The notes under the pieces are model-generated. The model searched no databases. It was given only the letters and a program-made list of their open reading frames with translations, and was not told where the DNA came from. Shown piece by piece: positions 9,848 to 18,786 of a stretch of DNA of 44,351 nt. Source of the DNA: Candidatus Hydrogenedentota bacterium (lineage in GTDB: Bacteria > Hydrogenedentota > Hydrogenedentia > Hydrogenedentales > CAITNO01). A program made the translations under genes and the position numbers. Where the stretch lies: positions 1 through 44,351 of the forward strand of contig JAAYBJ010000192.1 of the NCBI GenBank assembly GCA_012730105.1. Direction: 5' to 3'. The stretch's first letter is position 1, and each line of letters begins with the position of its first letter.

Positions 9848-10894
9848 ATGACGTTCATGCTCAACGGTTTTCCCCGCATTTTGATCATTCGATTCAGCGC
9901 CATTGGAGATGTGGTACGCACACTTCCCGCGTTGCATGCCCTGCGCGACGCCTTTCCTCACGCGCAAATCGACTGGGCGATCGAAAAAAAATCACAGGAT
10001 ATCATTCTTGATCACCCCGCCTTGGACGCTATTCATGTCTTTGAACGTCCGGAAGGCTTCAAAAAAGGGGTGCGGGCTTTCCTGCAGTTCTGCAAGACGT
10101 TGCGCGCCAATCGTTATGATGTTGTGCTGGATTTCCATGGCATTTTCAAGAGCGGGTTCGCCTCCCGGGCCACCCGCGCCAGGGAGCGGTACGCTTTTGC
10201 GCCGCCTCGCGGACGCGAATTGAGCTACCTACTCGCCAACCACCGGGTACGCCTGCCTTCAGCCATGCTGAACCGGGTGGAGGAAAACCTGCTGCTTTGC
10301 GAGGCGGCCGGCGCCCCCCCAGGCGCAACCGACTTTTTCATCGCCCTTCCGGAAGAAACGGAAGAGGCCATTGACGCTTATGTGCAAAATGAGTTTCAAA
10401 GCGCGAAGCGCATTATCGCCATTCATGCGCCCGTGGACCGCCCGGAAAAACAGTGGCCCCTCGCGCGATATGCGGAACTGGCGGACATGCTGTTGTCGGA
10501 CGGTCGCTTTGAAGTGCTGTTGACCTGGGGCCCAGGACAGAAGACTTGTGTGCAGGAAATAAGCAAAAAAAGCCACCGAAACCCCCACATCGCCCCGGAA
10601 ACGCCCGGCCTCAAAGACTATGCGTGCCTTATCCGACACTGCGCCCTTTTTGTCGGGGGCGACACAGGCCCCATGCACATCGCCTCGGCCATGGATGTGC
10701 CCGTAGTGGCCATTTTTGGCGGCACATCCCCGGAAAAGCACCAGCCTTACAGCAAACCATGCCGTGTGCTCTATGCCGGCCCACCCAATCTCAGGCACAA
10801 CCTGGAACCCGCCGAGGCGGAGGGATACTTGGCCGCCATCAGTTCCGAACAGGTGTACGATGCCTGTATCGACCTGTTGAAACACAAAAGTTAA
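9848..10894 (+). CDS. Glycosyltransferase family 9 (heptosyltransferase-like)
   Basis: A cytoplasmic enzyme of about 348 residues, similar to the ADP-heptose:LPS heptosyltransferases WaaC, WaaF and WaaQ, which build the lipopolysaccharide inner core. The N-terminal RILIIRFSAIGDVVRTLPAL and the C-terminal donor-site motif FVGGDTGPMHIASAMDVPVV with FGGTSP are diagnostic. Whether heptose or another sugar is transferred is unknown. The open frame extends back to a TTG at 9815, but the start is more likely the ATG at 9848 or 9857, since the family usually begins just before RILIIR; neither has a strong ribosome site. It lies 100 nt after tRNA-Ser on the same strand. Confidence 0.9.
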   Translation: MTFMLNGFPRILIIRFSAIGDVVRTLPALHALRDAFPHAQIDWAIEKKSQDIILDHPALDAIHVFERPEGFKKGVRAFLQFCKTLRANRYDVVLDFHGIFKSGFASRATRARERYAFAPPRGRELSYLLANHRVRLPSAMLNRVEENLLLCEAAGAPPGATDFFIALPEETEEAIDAYVQNEFQSAKRIIAIHAPVDRPEKQWPLARYAELADMLLSDGRFEVLLTWGPGQKTCVQEISKKSHRNPHIAPETPGLKDYACLIRHCALFVGGDTGPMHIASAMDVPVVAIFGGTSPEKHQPYSKPCRVLYAGPPNLRHNLEPAEAEGYLAAISSEQVYDACIDLLKHKS

Positions 10895-10901
10895 GCCGCT
10901 G

Positions 10902-12014
10902 TCAGCCCTCCCCCGGGGAACGGCTTGCACGTTTCAACTCCTCAAAACGCTTCAGAATAGGCAACTGCTGGGTGCATTCCTCTTCGCAACGGCGACACCG
11001 GGTGCAAGGTTCCAGCACCCTGGCGATATCAGGGGCATTCCAATGGTACTTCATGTGCCGAAGCGCCGCGTCCATCCCTTCCATCAACCCGTGATTATAG
11101 GCCTCCATCACGCGCACGACGGGAATACTCTCCGGACAATCCCTGCAATAGCCGCACTGGGTGCAATATTCTTTATAATTGCGGCGCATTTCACCGGTTA
11201 TCGTCTCAATATCCTGTTCCCGGAGCGGTGAAAAGGATTCCACTGCCTCGACGGCCTCATCCACATCCGCCTTATTCCTGAAACCGACCAGGGCGGTGGT
11301 CACGCCTGGAACGGAAAGATTAAAGCGCAGGGCTGTCTGCACCATGGAACTATCCGCATCACCCATGGCGGCCCGGAAATGTTCCCTGTACTTGGTAAGT
11401 ATCCCGCCGCCCAGGGTATTCATGGTAACCACGGCCAGCCCCCGGGCCGCCGCCGCCCGCACCCCGGCGCTTCGCAGGTCATAGTTCTGCAAGTTCAAGC
11501 CGATCAGCATGCTTTCAAACAGACCTTCCCCTTCCGCCAACATGGCATCGACGTGCTGGTGTTCCAGGTGTGTGGAGACGCTTATGTGCCGTATAAGCCC
11601 TTCCTCCCTCAATTGCCTGAACTCTTGGAGAACCCCCTTTTCTTTCCTCTTCCGCAGTTCTTCGGGCTGCACCAAACACCAGACATGATAAAAGTCGATG
11701 GCGTCCACATGCAGTCGTTTGAGGGACGCCTCGCACTGGCGCCGGACTTCTTTGGGATCGGTTGCCATGGTCTTTGTGGAAACGTAAAAGGGCTTTTTGG
11801 TCTTTTTAATTTCTTTTATGGCCGTGCCGACAATAATTTCACTCTGATCCTCGCAATACCCGGGCGCAGTGTCGAAATAGGTAATGCCCCGATGAAAGGC
11901 GTGCCAGACCACTTCGGCCATGGATTCCGTGTCGGCGGGCGTTTCAAAGCGCATGCCCCCGAAACCCAGCCGTGAAACAGATATCCCTGTATTTCCAAAT
12001 GTTGTATAGAGCAT
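10902..12014 (-). CDS. Aldo/keto reductase with C-terminal 4Fe-4S ferredoxin domain
   Basis: A 370-residue COG1453-type protein. The AKR barrel has the catalytic tetrad Asp48 (YFDTAPGY), Tyr53, Lys81 (VSTKTM) and His110 (IDFYHVW). The C-terminal part carries two cysteine clusters: CTQCGYCRDCP (C-x2-C-x2-C-x2-C, the form usual in these AKRs) and CTRCRRCEEEC (C-x2-C-x2-C-x3-C). These should bind two iron-sulfur clusters and couple the NADPH-type barrel to electron transfer. Physiological substrates of this group are mostly unknown. GAGAGGA lies before the ATG. It converges with the GT9 gene, with 7 nt between the stops. Confidence 0.93.
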   Translation of the reverse strand: MLYTTFGNTGISVSRLGFGGMRFETPADTESMAEVVWHAFHRGITYFDTAPGYCEDQSEIIVGTAIKEIKKTKKPFYVSTKTMATDPKEVRRQCEASLKRLHVDAIDFYHVWCLVQPEELRKRKEKGVLQEFRQLREEGLIRHISVSTHLEHQHVDAMLAEGEGLFESMLIGLNLQNYDLRSAGVRAAAARGLAVVTMNTLGGGILTKYREHFRAAMGDADSSMVQTALRFNLSVPGVTTALVGFRNKADVDEAVEAVESFSPLREQDIETITGEMRRNYKEYCTQCGYCRDCPESIPVVRVMEAYNHGLMEGMDAALRHMKYHWNAPDIARVLEPCTRCRRCEEECTQQLPILKRFEELKRASRSPGEG

Positions 12015-12136
12015 GCTGTCCTCTCATAGCTCTTGGAGATCGATTTTCACGCCGGTCATCACGGGCACACGCGCCGGGAAAATCCCGACCGGGACATTCC
12101 AAGCCTTTTATCATGCCCCCAAGTGCGGCTCACGAC

Positions 12137-13072
12137 TTAGCGGTCCGTGCGGCGCCTGTCCACAAAAATGACACTTTTCCCGCCGGTGGGCTGGGCTTTC
12201 TGTCGGACCTGGGCAAGGATTTCAAACATCTTCTTACCGCTCTTGAAGGTGCGATACTGGGTATGGGCCACGCCTATCGCAAGCGCCATGAGAGGCGCGC
12301 GCACCTCCTTGCCGTCCAGACCGGAAGTCAACAGGTACCCCTGTTGAATTTCCTGGGGCGTATAAAATCGTTTAACTTCTTCATCAAAGTGTTCCGCCAG
12401 ATATGGGCAGAACCTTTCATAGTCCTCCAATTTCATCATGAGGACAAAATGCTGCCGTCCCATGTGGGCGATGGTGGATTCATAGCATTCCTGGGACTTG
12501 GTCAAATTGACAAGCATTGAGGCCATCCATGTTAAAATCGTGTCCTGGCCTTCCCTTCCACGGGTCTTGCAGTAGGCCTCGAAACCCACGACATCCACAT
12601 AGATGCACGCAATCGCGGCATCCCGCGCAAGTTGATGATTCAACTCGCGCTTAAACGCCTCGGTTCCCATCAGATTTGTAACGCGGTGCCGCTGATCAAG
12701 GGACTTCAACAGGGAATTCAGCGAGGCGATCTTGTCCATAAGCCGTTCCAGTTTGAACGGCTTTACAAGATAATCATCGGCGCCCTGCTCCATGCCATGG
12801 ATGATTTCGGGCTCTTCCCCCAGGGCGGTCAACATTAAAACCGCCACCCGATACAGTTCCGGATCCTTCCTGATCTTACGGCAAATCTGGTAGCCGGTGA
12901 CTCCGGGCAACATGATGTCAAGAAGACAAACACTGGGTTTTATCTGCTTGGCATACTCAAAAGCGCCATGCCCGGTGTTGATCACAAAGGCCTGATGACC
13001 TTCTTTGGTCAACTTGGTTTTTACAAGCTCCGCCAAATCCACGTCATCGTCTACAATCAATATCCTGCTCAT
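12137..13072 (-). CDS. Response regulator with receiver and degenerate GGDEF output domain
   Basis: A 311-residue two-domain regulator. The receiver domain (1-120) has the acidic patch VDDD, the phosphoacceptor Asp52 (LLDIMLPG), the conserved Thr in LMLTALG and Lys104 (LVKPF), so it should be phosphorylated normally. The second domain has a GGDEF fold: IYVDVVGFEAY keeps the first metal Asp160, but the active loop reads GRQHF at 205-209 instead of GGDEF. It is therefore unlikely to make cyclic di-GMP and may bind a ligand or partner instead. No ribosome site is seen before the ATG. No kinase is adjacent; the orphan kinase at 199-2286 is a possible partner by inference only. Confidence 0.88.
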   Translation of the reverse strand: MSRILIVDDDVDLAELVKTKLTKEGHQAFVINTGHGAFEYAKQIKPSVCLLDIMLPGVTGYQICRKIRKDPELYRVAVLMLTALGEEPEIIHGMEQGADDYLVKPFKLERLMDKIASLNSLLKSLDQRHRVTNLMGTEAFKRELNHQLARDAAIACIYVDVVGFEAYCKTRGREGQDTILTWMASMLVNLTKSQECYESTIAHMGRQHFVLMMKLEDYERFCPYLAEHFDEEVKRFYTPQEIQQGYLLTSGLDGKEVRAPLMALAIGVAHTQYRTFKSGKKMFEILAQVRQKAQPTGGKSVIFVDRRRTDR

Positions 13073-13473
13073 TGATAATACGTACTTTCCATAAGTCTTT
13101 CTAAACCGCTGGCAACATCAATCTGCCACTCTTAAAATAACAACTCTAGTTCCAGATGCTCTTCTCGCATCTGGCAAGACACATCCCCGAGGCAACAAGC
13201 CGCAACTAAACGCATCAATACCCCCGCAATGTTACCCGGAAAACGCTCTGAAAAGAGTCATGCCATCCCGTTTTACCGATAAAGTATACCATAAATACTA
13301 CGGCTCTGTAATAACGGAAAATACACTTTTTTTTATGCGCGCCCCGCATAGTGCTCAAAACCCGTTATTACCATTATATTCACATCATAATAATAAAACA
13401 AGCGCAAATTAAAAGCTATTCCAGCCTTTTTCAGCCGATTTCGTTTTGTTTTGAATGATTACCCCGGGAGGGG
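13073..13473. other. AT-rich intergenic region with one small hairpin
   Basis: About 400 nt lie between the start of the response-regulator gene and the stop of the DUF4838 gene. I find no coding frame. The stretch is much more AT-rich than its surroundings. An 8-bp stem, CCAGATGC/GCATCTGG with a 7-nt loop, occupies 13152-13174 but has no U-tract after it on either strand, so it is not a convincing terminator. The promoter of the response regulator should lie here. Confidence 0.5.
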
Positions 13474-15804
13474 TTAAGGTTTTGACACGGGAGCAACCAA
13501 AGCGGTTGAGGGTATCTCCTGATAAGACAGACCGGGACCCGCGAAGTGCACCGACAGCACCGCCGTACCCCCGCCTTCAAAATAGCCCACCTTGATTTGA
13601 TGATATCCCTGTTTCAGGCCAACAAAGGAGGTGACCGTTTTTTCCTGATGCAACCCGTCATTATCTACCACCAGCGTATCGCCAATCCACAATCTGCTGC
13701 CGTCATTGGAACGGGTGCTGAAGGTATACACCCCGTCCCTCGGGACACGAACATATCCCGTAAAAAGGAGCGCGTAAGCGGCAGCATCGTGTTCCTTTGC
13801 AGGAGCGGTGCTGATTTGCGGAACAATACCTACGGCATCGGCAGCTAAGGCGCTGAAATCCGGGAGTGATTCCAGGTGCTTGTCAAAAAATCCGTATGCT
13901 ATCCCCGGTTGTGCGTGTTCGGGTGGCGCGACGGGTTCCAGCGGTGCCAGTGCGCGGGGCTGAAGATACGCGTATATGGTTTCCTTGTAGGCCGTCAATT
14001 CCCCGCCGCTTTCGCGTATCATTCTCAGGCCGTGCTTTTCCGCCGTAGTGAAAAAACGATCGGCACGCTTTTTGAAATCGACGGACGGGCTGACAGTGTA
14101 TTGTTCATGGTTATATTCAAACGCGCCCGCGTTCAAAGCCCGAACGCGCTCCATGATCGTGTAATCCACGGACAGCCGGGCGATACGGACACGCTCCAGA
14201 ACATCCGGAGAATCCATGACCGCCTGTTCCGCCACCTCCATCAGCATGTCCGCCCGTTCCATGATCTCATTGGTGAGGAAGGGCACGTCGGGGCCAATCC
14301 AGATGCCCATGCGGGTTTCCGGATCCCTGACAGCCTCATGCAAAAGATTGATGTACAAACGCATGGGGGTTGCCGCATCTCCGTAAACCCCTTTAAGAAA
14401 TTCGTCAATGGCCAGGTCCGTGTCGTAGTTGGGATTCCACAGGAGCTTGGCGCCGAGATATCCGCTCAGCGGGCTAAGGAAGCCGTGAGGCGTGTTATAT
14501 ACATCCTGTTCGAAAATGCCGCGCACATTGTTTTCAATCATGTAACGGATATTGGGTCCGCGCACATAGAGATTTGGAAAGGGGTTAAGGTAGTGGCTGT
14601 AAGAACAATTGTAATTCCAAATCCAGAGACGACCGGCGATGGCCGCCCAAGCCTCCAGGTCATCACAAAAGGTGCGGTTTTCCGGAGTTGTGCGTTCCTG
14701 AAAGGGGTGCGCGAAATCGCATTCAATGCTGCACAGCCTGATAATCACATTAGGTTCCGGCCGCATGGTGGCGGGCGGCTTGCGCGTGTACTGGTAGGCG
14801 AGGGTATCCACCAGTTTTCCAGGGAATTCCCGCGCGGCCATGCGGGCGACCTCGTTGACAAGGTGCAGTACGGGCGCCATCTGGCTGCCCTCCGCCTCCG
14901 CGAGACGGGTGCAGGATTCACATTCACAATAGTTATGCCAGTCGTTCTGGGACACGGAAAACACCGTGGCCTCGGGATGTGCCGTCATGCGGCGGCGCAC
15001 CTCCTCCGTAACAAGCCTGATCACCTCTTCATTGGTGCAGCACAGCTGGGAGCGTTCCTTGAGGCGCTTTCCCCCCACCAGGGAATAATATTCCGGATGC
15101 TCCTCAAAATAGGTGTCCGGGGGAAGCAACCCTTCAAAGGTGTGCACGAAACCGTGATAAATAATTTTGCCGCCGTGCCGCTCCTCTAACCTGTCCGTGT
15201 TGCCGTTCATGCGGTTGCGGGCGGCCCAGTCGCCGTCAAAGCATTCCTCGACAAAGGGTTCCCGGTATTCCAGGGCAGGCACGCGGACTTCATCGATGGG
15301 AAGTACTGCCAGTACGCGGGCTTTAGGTATGACGCTGACCTCGGGGGTAAACCAGCGACACCCCAGATGTTCTTCCAGAAAGCCGTACACGCCGTACAAG
15401 GTGCCTCGCGGCTCCCCGCCCGCTATCAGGATATGGGGCCCCCGGGTGCGCAGGATATAGCCTTCCCGGCCCAGGGTTTCATAGTCAATAAGTAGTCCCA
15501 ATTCCCGCAGACGCCTGCTATCCCCCACAAGGATTTCCGAAGGCGCAGGCGGCGCGTCATCGGTCACCAGCGGCATGTCCGCGCCTGTCATCTCGTCCAG
15601 AAAATGTTTCAACTCCTCGGCCGCGTAACGGGTTGCGGGCGACGCTGAAGCGCTGACGACGATGGTCATCCTGGACGCGCCTTCCTCCGCGATCAGCAAG
15701 GCATCTCCTTCCGGAGCAACCGCCTTCGGAACTGACACCGCGGTGCACCCCGCGAAAAACAGGCCCGCCGCCACACTTATTACAATCAGCGATTGATGTT
15801 TCAT
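13474..15804 (-). CDS. DUF4838 / alpha-glucuronidase-N-like lipoprotein with C-terminal PA14 domain
   Basis: A 776-residue outer-surface lipoprotein: the signal peptide ends in FFAGC with lipidated Cys20. Residues about 45-170 resemble the N-terminal domain of alpha-glucuronidases and GH20 enzymes (ATRYAAEELKHFLDEMTG, YGVYGFLEEHLGCRWF). Residues about 200-500 form a DUF4838 TIM-barrel-like domain with FSVSQNDWHNYCECESC. The last about 130 residues are a PA14/GLEYA-type domain (VRVPRDGVYTFSTRSNDGSR), likely to bind sugar or protein. The role is polysaccharide binding or cleavage, but the substrate is unknown. AAGGAAA precedes the ATG. It is transcribed alone after the HU gene terminator. Confidence 0.85.
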   Translation of the reverse strand: MKHQSLIVISVAAGLFFAGCTAVSVPKAVAPEGDALLIAEEGASRMTIVVSASASPATRYAAEELKHFLDEMTGADMPLVTDDAPPAPSEILVGDSRRLRELGLLIDYETLGREGYILRTRGPHILIAGGEPRGTLYGVYGFLEEHLGCRWFTPEVSVIPKARVLAVLPIDEVRVPALEYREPFVEECFDGDWAARNRMNGNTDRLEERHGGKIIYHGFVHTFEGLLPPDTYFEEHPEYYSLVGGKRLKERSQLCCTNEEVIRLVTEEVRRRMTAHPEATVFSVSQNDWHNYCECESCTRLAEAEGSQMAPVLHLVNEVARMAAREFPGKLVDTLAYQYTRKPPATMRPEPNVIIRLCSIECDFAHPFQERTTPENRTFCDDLEAWAAIAGRLWIWNYNCSYSHYLNPFPNLYVRGPNIRYMIENNVRGIFEQDVYNTPHGFLSPLSGYLGAKLLWNPNYDTDLAIDEFLKGVYGDAATPMRLYINLLHEAVRDPETRMGIWIGPDVPFLTNEIMERADMLMEVAEQAVMDSPDVLERVRIARLSVDYTIMERVRALNAGAFEYNHEQYTVSPSVDFKKRADRFFTTAEKHGLRMIRESGGELTAYKETIYAYLQPRALAPLEPVAPPEHAQPGIAYGFFDKHLESLPDFSALAADAVGIVPQISTAPAKEHDAAAYALLFTGYVRVPRDGVYTFSTRSNDGSRLWIGDTLVVDNDGLHQEKTVTSFVGLKQGYHQIKVGYFEGGGTAVLSVHFAGPGLSYQEIPSTALVAPVSKP

Positions 15805-15884
15805 GGACTTTCCTTCATGGCGTTGGCCCCTGCAGGCGCCTTGCCCCTCTACAAACCATGGGGATGTTGTACCACAGTACGCGC

Positions 15885-15921
15885 AAAAAAAACAAAGGCC
15901 CGAAAGGATGCCTTTCGGGCC
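15885..15921 (-). terminator. Rho-independent terminator of the HU-like gene
   Basis: On the minus strand, 22 nt after the HU stop codon, an 11-bp perfect stem GGCCCGAAAGG/CCTTTCGGGCC (15897-15907 and 15911-15921) with a 3-nt loop is followed by TTTGTTTTTTTT. This is a textbook intrinsic terminator. Confidence 0.92.
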
Positions 15922-15943
15922 GGGTGTTCACGCGTGGAACGAA

Positions 15944-16255
15944 TTACTTTTTGGGGCAAACCGCGTCCTTGGCCGCTTTGGCAACCACGAACTTGATGAC
16001 CTTCTTGGCGGGGATGGTGATCTCGGCGCCCGTTGCGGGGTTCCGGCCTTTGCGCGCCTTGCGCTGCACCAGTTTAAGTTTGCCGAGTCCGGGCACCGTG
16101 AAACCAGCCGGCGCCTGGGCATAGGCCAAGCACACCATCTTGTCCAGCACGGCCACAACGTCTTTCTTCGTCAGTCCGGTCGCTTCCGCAAGTTCAGCGA
16201 TAATCTGGGTCTTGGTCATTGGCTTGTCGCTTGCCTTGGCTTTCTTGCATACCAT
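15944..16255 (-). CDS. HU/IHF-family nucleoid DNA-binding protein
   Basis: A 103-residue histone-like protein. From residue 13 it reads MTKTQIIAELAEATGLTKKD, the dimerisation helices of HU, followed by FTVPGLGKLKLVQRKARKGR and NPATGAEITIPAKKV, the DNA-binding arm with its conserved Pro. It has a short basic N-terminal extension before this core and two extra Cys residues near the ends (Cys3 and Cys100). A strong AAGGAGGAA ribosome site lies 8 nt before the ATG at 16255, which supports the longer start. It is monocistronic: promoter-like sequence upstream, strong terminator downstream. Confidence 0.95.
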   Translation of the reverse strand: MVCKKAKASDKPMTKTQIIAELAEATGLTKKDVVAVLDKMVCLAYAQAPAGFTVPGLGKLKLVQRKARKGRNPATGAEITIPAKKVIKFVVAKAAKDAVCPKK

Positions 16256-16415
16256 CGTTGTAGTTCCTCCTTCTTTAAATTTTTAACTGTAACCACCGTA
16301 TGCCGACATCCTTACGCCGTCATACACACAACCTGATTCGCGGCTTGGCATCGCTCCAAATCTACAATCGCACAGCGTCTATTGAATTGAAGATCGAACC
16401 CAAACCCTGCCTGTA

Positions 16416-16444
16416 TAAGTACACGTTAAATAACGATTTGTCAA
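16416..16444 (-). promoter_or_regulatory. Candidate promoter for the HU-like gene
   Basis: On the minus strand a perfect -35 box TTGACA (16444-16439) is followed after 17 nt by TACTTA, or after 20 nt by TTATAC. The -10 match is imperfect. It lies about 160 nt before the HU start and would give a long leader. The rest of the 406-nt gap between HU and the downstream plus-strand gene shows no coding frame. Confidence 0.4.
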
Positions 16445-16661
16445 GTCCTTTTTTACGTTTCCCTTTAAAATTCATGGTAGAATCAGGGGCTTTCAGACAT
16501 AAAATGCCGTGTTTACGCTGTTTTTTGAACGTCGATACTGTATAATCGGTTGATTTTACATAAGTTATTCAACGCATACACAACCCCTATCCTCCGCATC
16601 CATTACCCGCCATCAAGGCTTCTTTTAAGCGGATAACACCTTATTTAAGGGATTTCAACAC

Positions 16662-17261
16662 ATGTATCTTGCGGTAATCGGCGACATCATGAGTAACTTT
16701 TCCGGGCTTACACGCATTTTGGAATCACTGGAAGAGCAGGGAATACACCGCGTAATTCAAACCGGGAACCTGTCACAAGACGGTTTACACCTGTCGGAAT
16801 GCATCCGACGTCTGCGCATGAAACAGGCGGTGTGTGTGCAGGGCCGGCATGACCGCGCCTTCGTACGCGGAGGACGCGGTGCGAGGAAGAGCGTCGGGAC
16901 TTCCGGAGCGGATGCGCCGCGACACCCTGTCGACAGCGCATCAATTGAGTATCTGAACACCCTTCCCCGCAGGCGCGTTGTCACGGAAGAAGGGCTGCGC
17001 ATTGTCGTATGTCACGGTTCCATAAACAGCGCCGGCACCCTGTTGGACAGCCAAACGCCGCGCGCCGTATTTCAACGGCAGCGCGAACTTGAACCGGCCG
17101 ACATTATTGTCAGCGGCGGCGCCCCCGAACCCTTCAGCTGCACCGTGGACCGCACCTTGTTTGTAATCCCGGGCACCATAACCACGCCGTCAGGCGCTAT
17201 CCGGTACGCGCTGGTCGACACGGAGGTTTTGCCGCCGTCCGTAAAAACGGTTACACTGTGA
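16662..17261 (+). CDS. Metallophosphoesterase-like (YfcE/MJ0936 type) protein lacking most metal ligands
   Basis: A 199-residue protein that aligns along its length with calcineurin-like phosphoesterases: YLAVIGDIMSNFSGLTRIL at the start, VIQTGNLSQDG, CVQGRHDRA, IVVCHGS and IIVSGGAPEPF. Compared with the family motifs D-x-H, GD, GNHD, H and GHTH, it keeps Asp8, His63 and His118 but has Met10 for His, Asn36 for Asp, Arg62 for Asn, and GGAP (152-155) for GHTH. A dinuclear metal centre is therefore unlikely and the protein may be a non-catalytic relative. AAGGG lies 11 nt before the ATG. It precedes the DUF2961 gene by 67 nt on the same strand. Confidence 0.75.
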   Translation: MYLAVIGDIMSNFSGLTRILESLEEQGIHRVIQTGNLSQDGLHLSECIRRLRMKQAVCVQGRHDRAFVRGGRGARKSVGTSGADAPRHPVDSASIEYLNTLPRRRVVTEEGLRIVVCHGSINSAGTLLDSQTPRAVFQRQRELEPADIIVSGGAPEPFSCTVDRTLFVIPGTITTPSGAIRYALVDTEVLPPSVKTVTL

Positions 17262-17328
17262 TCCGCCCCGCCAGGCCCGGACCCGGCGATGCGCATGTTT
17301 TCAATTCGGTTTCAGGAGATGTTTTCCC

Positions 17329-18558
17329 ATGACATATTTTCACCGTACTTTCATCCTGACGTTATTGCTGTCTTGTCTCCTTTTGACGGCATCGGATACT
17401 TTCGCCGCGCCTTTGTATCAGATGCCTGAAGAGGCGCAGTCGCGCTGGGTAAGTTTTGAGAACCCGACCGGCGCCCCCGGTTCCGGCGGCAAGGCGAACC
17501 GGGGCGCCAAGGGCGCTGCCTTCTCCCCCATTGCGCCAGGCGAGGAAAAAGTACTGATGGATGTCGAAGGCCCCGGTGTGATTCATCGCATGTGGTGCAC
17601 CCTGTCCCAGCGCGCGCCGAAAGACCTGCGCTCCTATGTGCTGCGCATGTACTGGGACGGCGCTGCGAAACCGGCCGTGGAAGCGCCCTTCGGCGATTTT
17701 TTCGGCGCGGTCCACGGCGAGGTGAAACCTTTTGAAAGCGCGTTGTTCAGCAGCCCGGAAGGACGTTCTTTCAACTTCACCCTGGACATGCCCTTTCGCA
17801 AACACGCCCGGGTGACCCTGACAAACGAGTCGGGAGAGGAATTGCACCAGTTCTTTTACGACATCAATTACACGTTGGCGGACCAACCGGACACAGCGCT
17901 CTACTTTCATGCGTTCTGGTGTCGGGAACGCTACACGGAACTAAAAAAGGACTTTGAGATTCTGCCCCGCGTAAGCGGCCGGGGGCGTTTCCTGGGCACC
18001 CATATCGGCGTTATCGGACACCCGGACAACCTGGGCTGGTGGGGCGAAGGGGAGGTAAAAATCTACCTTGACGGTGATGACGCTTTCCCCACGCTGACGG
18101 GCACCGGTACGGAAGACTACGCGGGTACCGGCTACCTGCAGGGGGAATACGCCCACCAATTCCAGGGCTCCCTGTTAATAGACAACGTGAACAAGTATTA
18201 TTCCTTCTACCGGTATCACGTGCCGGACCCGGTATATTTTCACCAGGATATCCGCGTCACCATTCAACAGATCGGCGGCGCCATGCAGGAATTTGTCAAG
18301 GAAATGCTCGCGAACAAGGTTGAAATCATCCCCATATCGGTCGGCGCGGAAGATCAGTACGTAAACCTGCTTGAAAGCGATCCGCCCAAGACGTTGGACG
18401 ATCCAGATATCCCCTATGGATGGACCAACTACTATCGGCGGGACGACGTCTGCGCTACCGCCTTTTTCTACCTGGATGCGCCTGAAAACGGCCTGCCGCC
18501 CATCGCGCCGCTCGAAGAACGTGTCACGGCCATAGGAGAACGCCGTGCCGCCCATTGA
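17329..18558 (+). CDS. DUF2961 / GH172-family secreted protein
   Basis: A 409-residue exported protein with a signal peptide (hydrophobic 9-22, cleavage near TFAAP). It is a DUF2961 protein, now also known as glycoside hydrolase family 172, whose characterised members act on alpha-D-fructofuranoside or D-arabinofuranoside linkages. Visible hallmarks are GVIHRMWCT, PFGDFFGAVHGE, the FNFTLDMPF segment and TLTGTGTEDYAGTGY, whose Glu lies in the conserved active-site region, plus the C-terminal SFYRYHVPDPV. Family members are often multimeric with jelly-roll folds. AGGAGATG precedes the ATG. Its last codons overlap a small ORF starting at 18545. Confidence 0.88.
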   Translation: MTYFHRTFILTLLLSCLLLTASDTFAAPLYQMPEEAQSRWVSFENPTGAPGSGGKANRGAKGAAFSPIAPGEEKVLMDVEGPGVIHRMWCTLSQRAPKDLRSYVLRMYWDGAAKPAVEAPFGDFFGAVHGEVKPFESALFSSPEGRSFNFTLDMPFRKHARVTLTNESGEELHQFFYDINYTLADQPDTALYFHAFWCRERYTELKKDFEILPRVSGRGRFLGTHIGVIGHPDNLGWWGEGEVKIYLDGDDAFPTLTGTGTEDYAGTGYLQGEYAHQFQGSLLIDNVNKYYSFYRYHVPDPVYFHQDIRVTIQQIGGAMQEFVKEMLANKVEIIPISVGAEDQYVNLLESDPPKTLDDPDIPYGWTNYYRRDDVCATAFFYLDAPENGLPPIAPLEERVTAIGERRAAH

Positions 18559-18703
18559 CCCCAAACCTGAGTCTCTCCCCGAACCAAGTCCAGAACCGAT
18601 TCCCGATCCGGACGACGAACAAGAAGGGTGTGTAGGCACCTGTTTCGCCTGCGTGCCGAAATGTCCACGACGCCTACCCGAGCCGGTGGAAGATTTCCGA
18701 TAA
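18545..18703 (+). CDS. Small Pro/Glu-rich protein with a four-Cys cluster
   Basis: A 52-residue open frame beginning with GTG inside the last codons of the DUF2961 gene (14-nt overlap, +1 frame), with GGAG 6 nt upstream. Residues 2-28 are very rich in Pro, Glu and Asp (PEPSPEPIPDPDDEQEG). Residues 29-41 hold Cys29, Cys33, Cys36 and Cys40 as C-x3-C-x2-C-x3-CP. The second half resembles the C-x2-C-x3-CP half of a ferredoxin site, but a full cluster motif is not met; zinc binding is another option. No homologue is recognised. It could instead be a frameshifted tail of the DUF2961 protein. Confidence 0.4.
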   Translation: MPPIDPKPESLPEPSPEPIPDPDDEQEGCVGTCFACVPKCPRRLPEPVEDFR

Positions 18704-18786
18704 TCACGTCGCGGGATCCTGAACAAAATCATGCGCGTAAAGAGGACGTCCGTCTGTAAAGGCAATTAACCAGAAGTAAAACACAA

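Noticed and set aside
13152-13174. Hairpin as a terminator
   Set aside because: No U-tract follows on either strand and it lies upstream of a start codon rather than after a stop.
13876-15189. 437-residue plus-strand open frame
   Set aside because: Antisense shadow of the DUF4838 gene.
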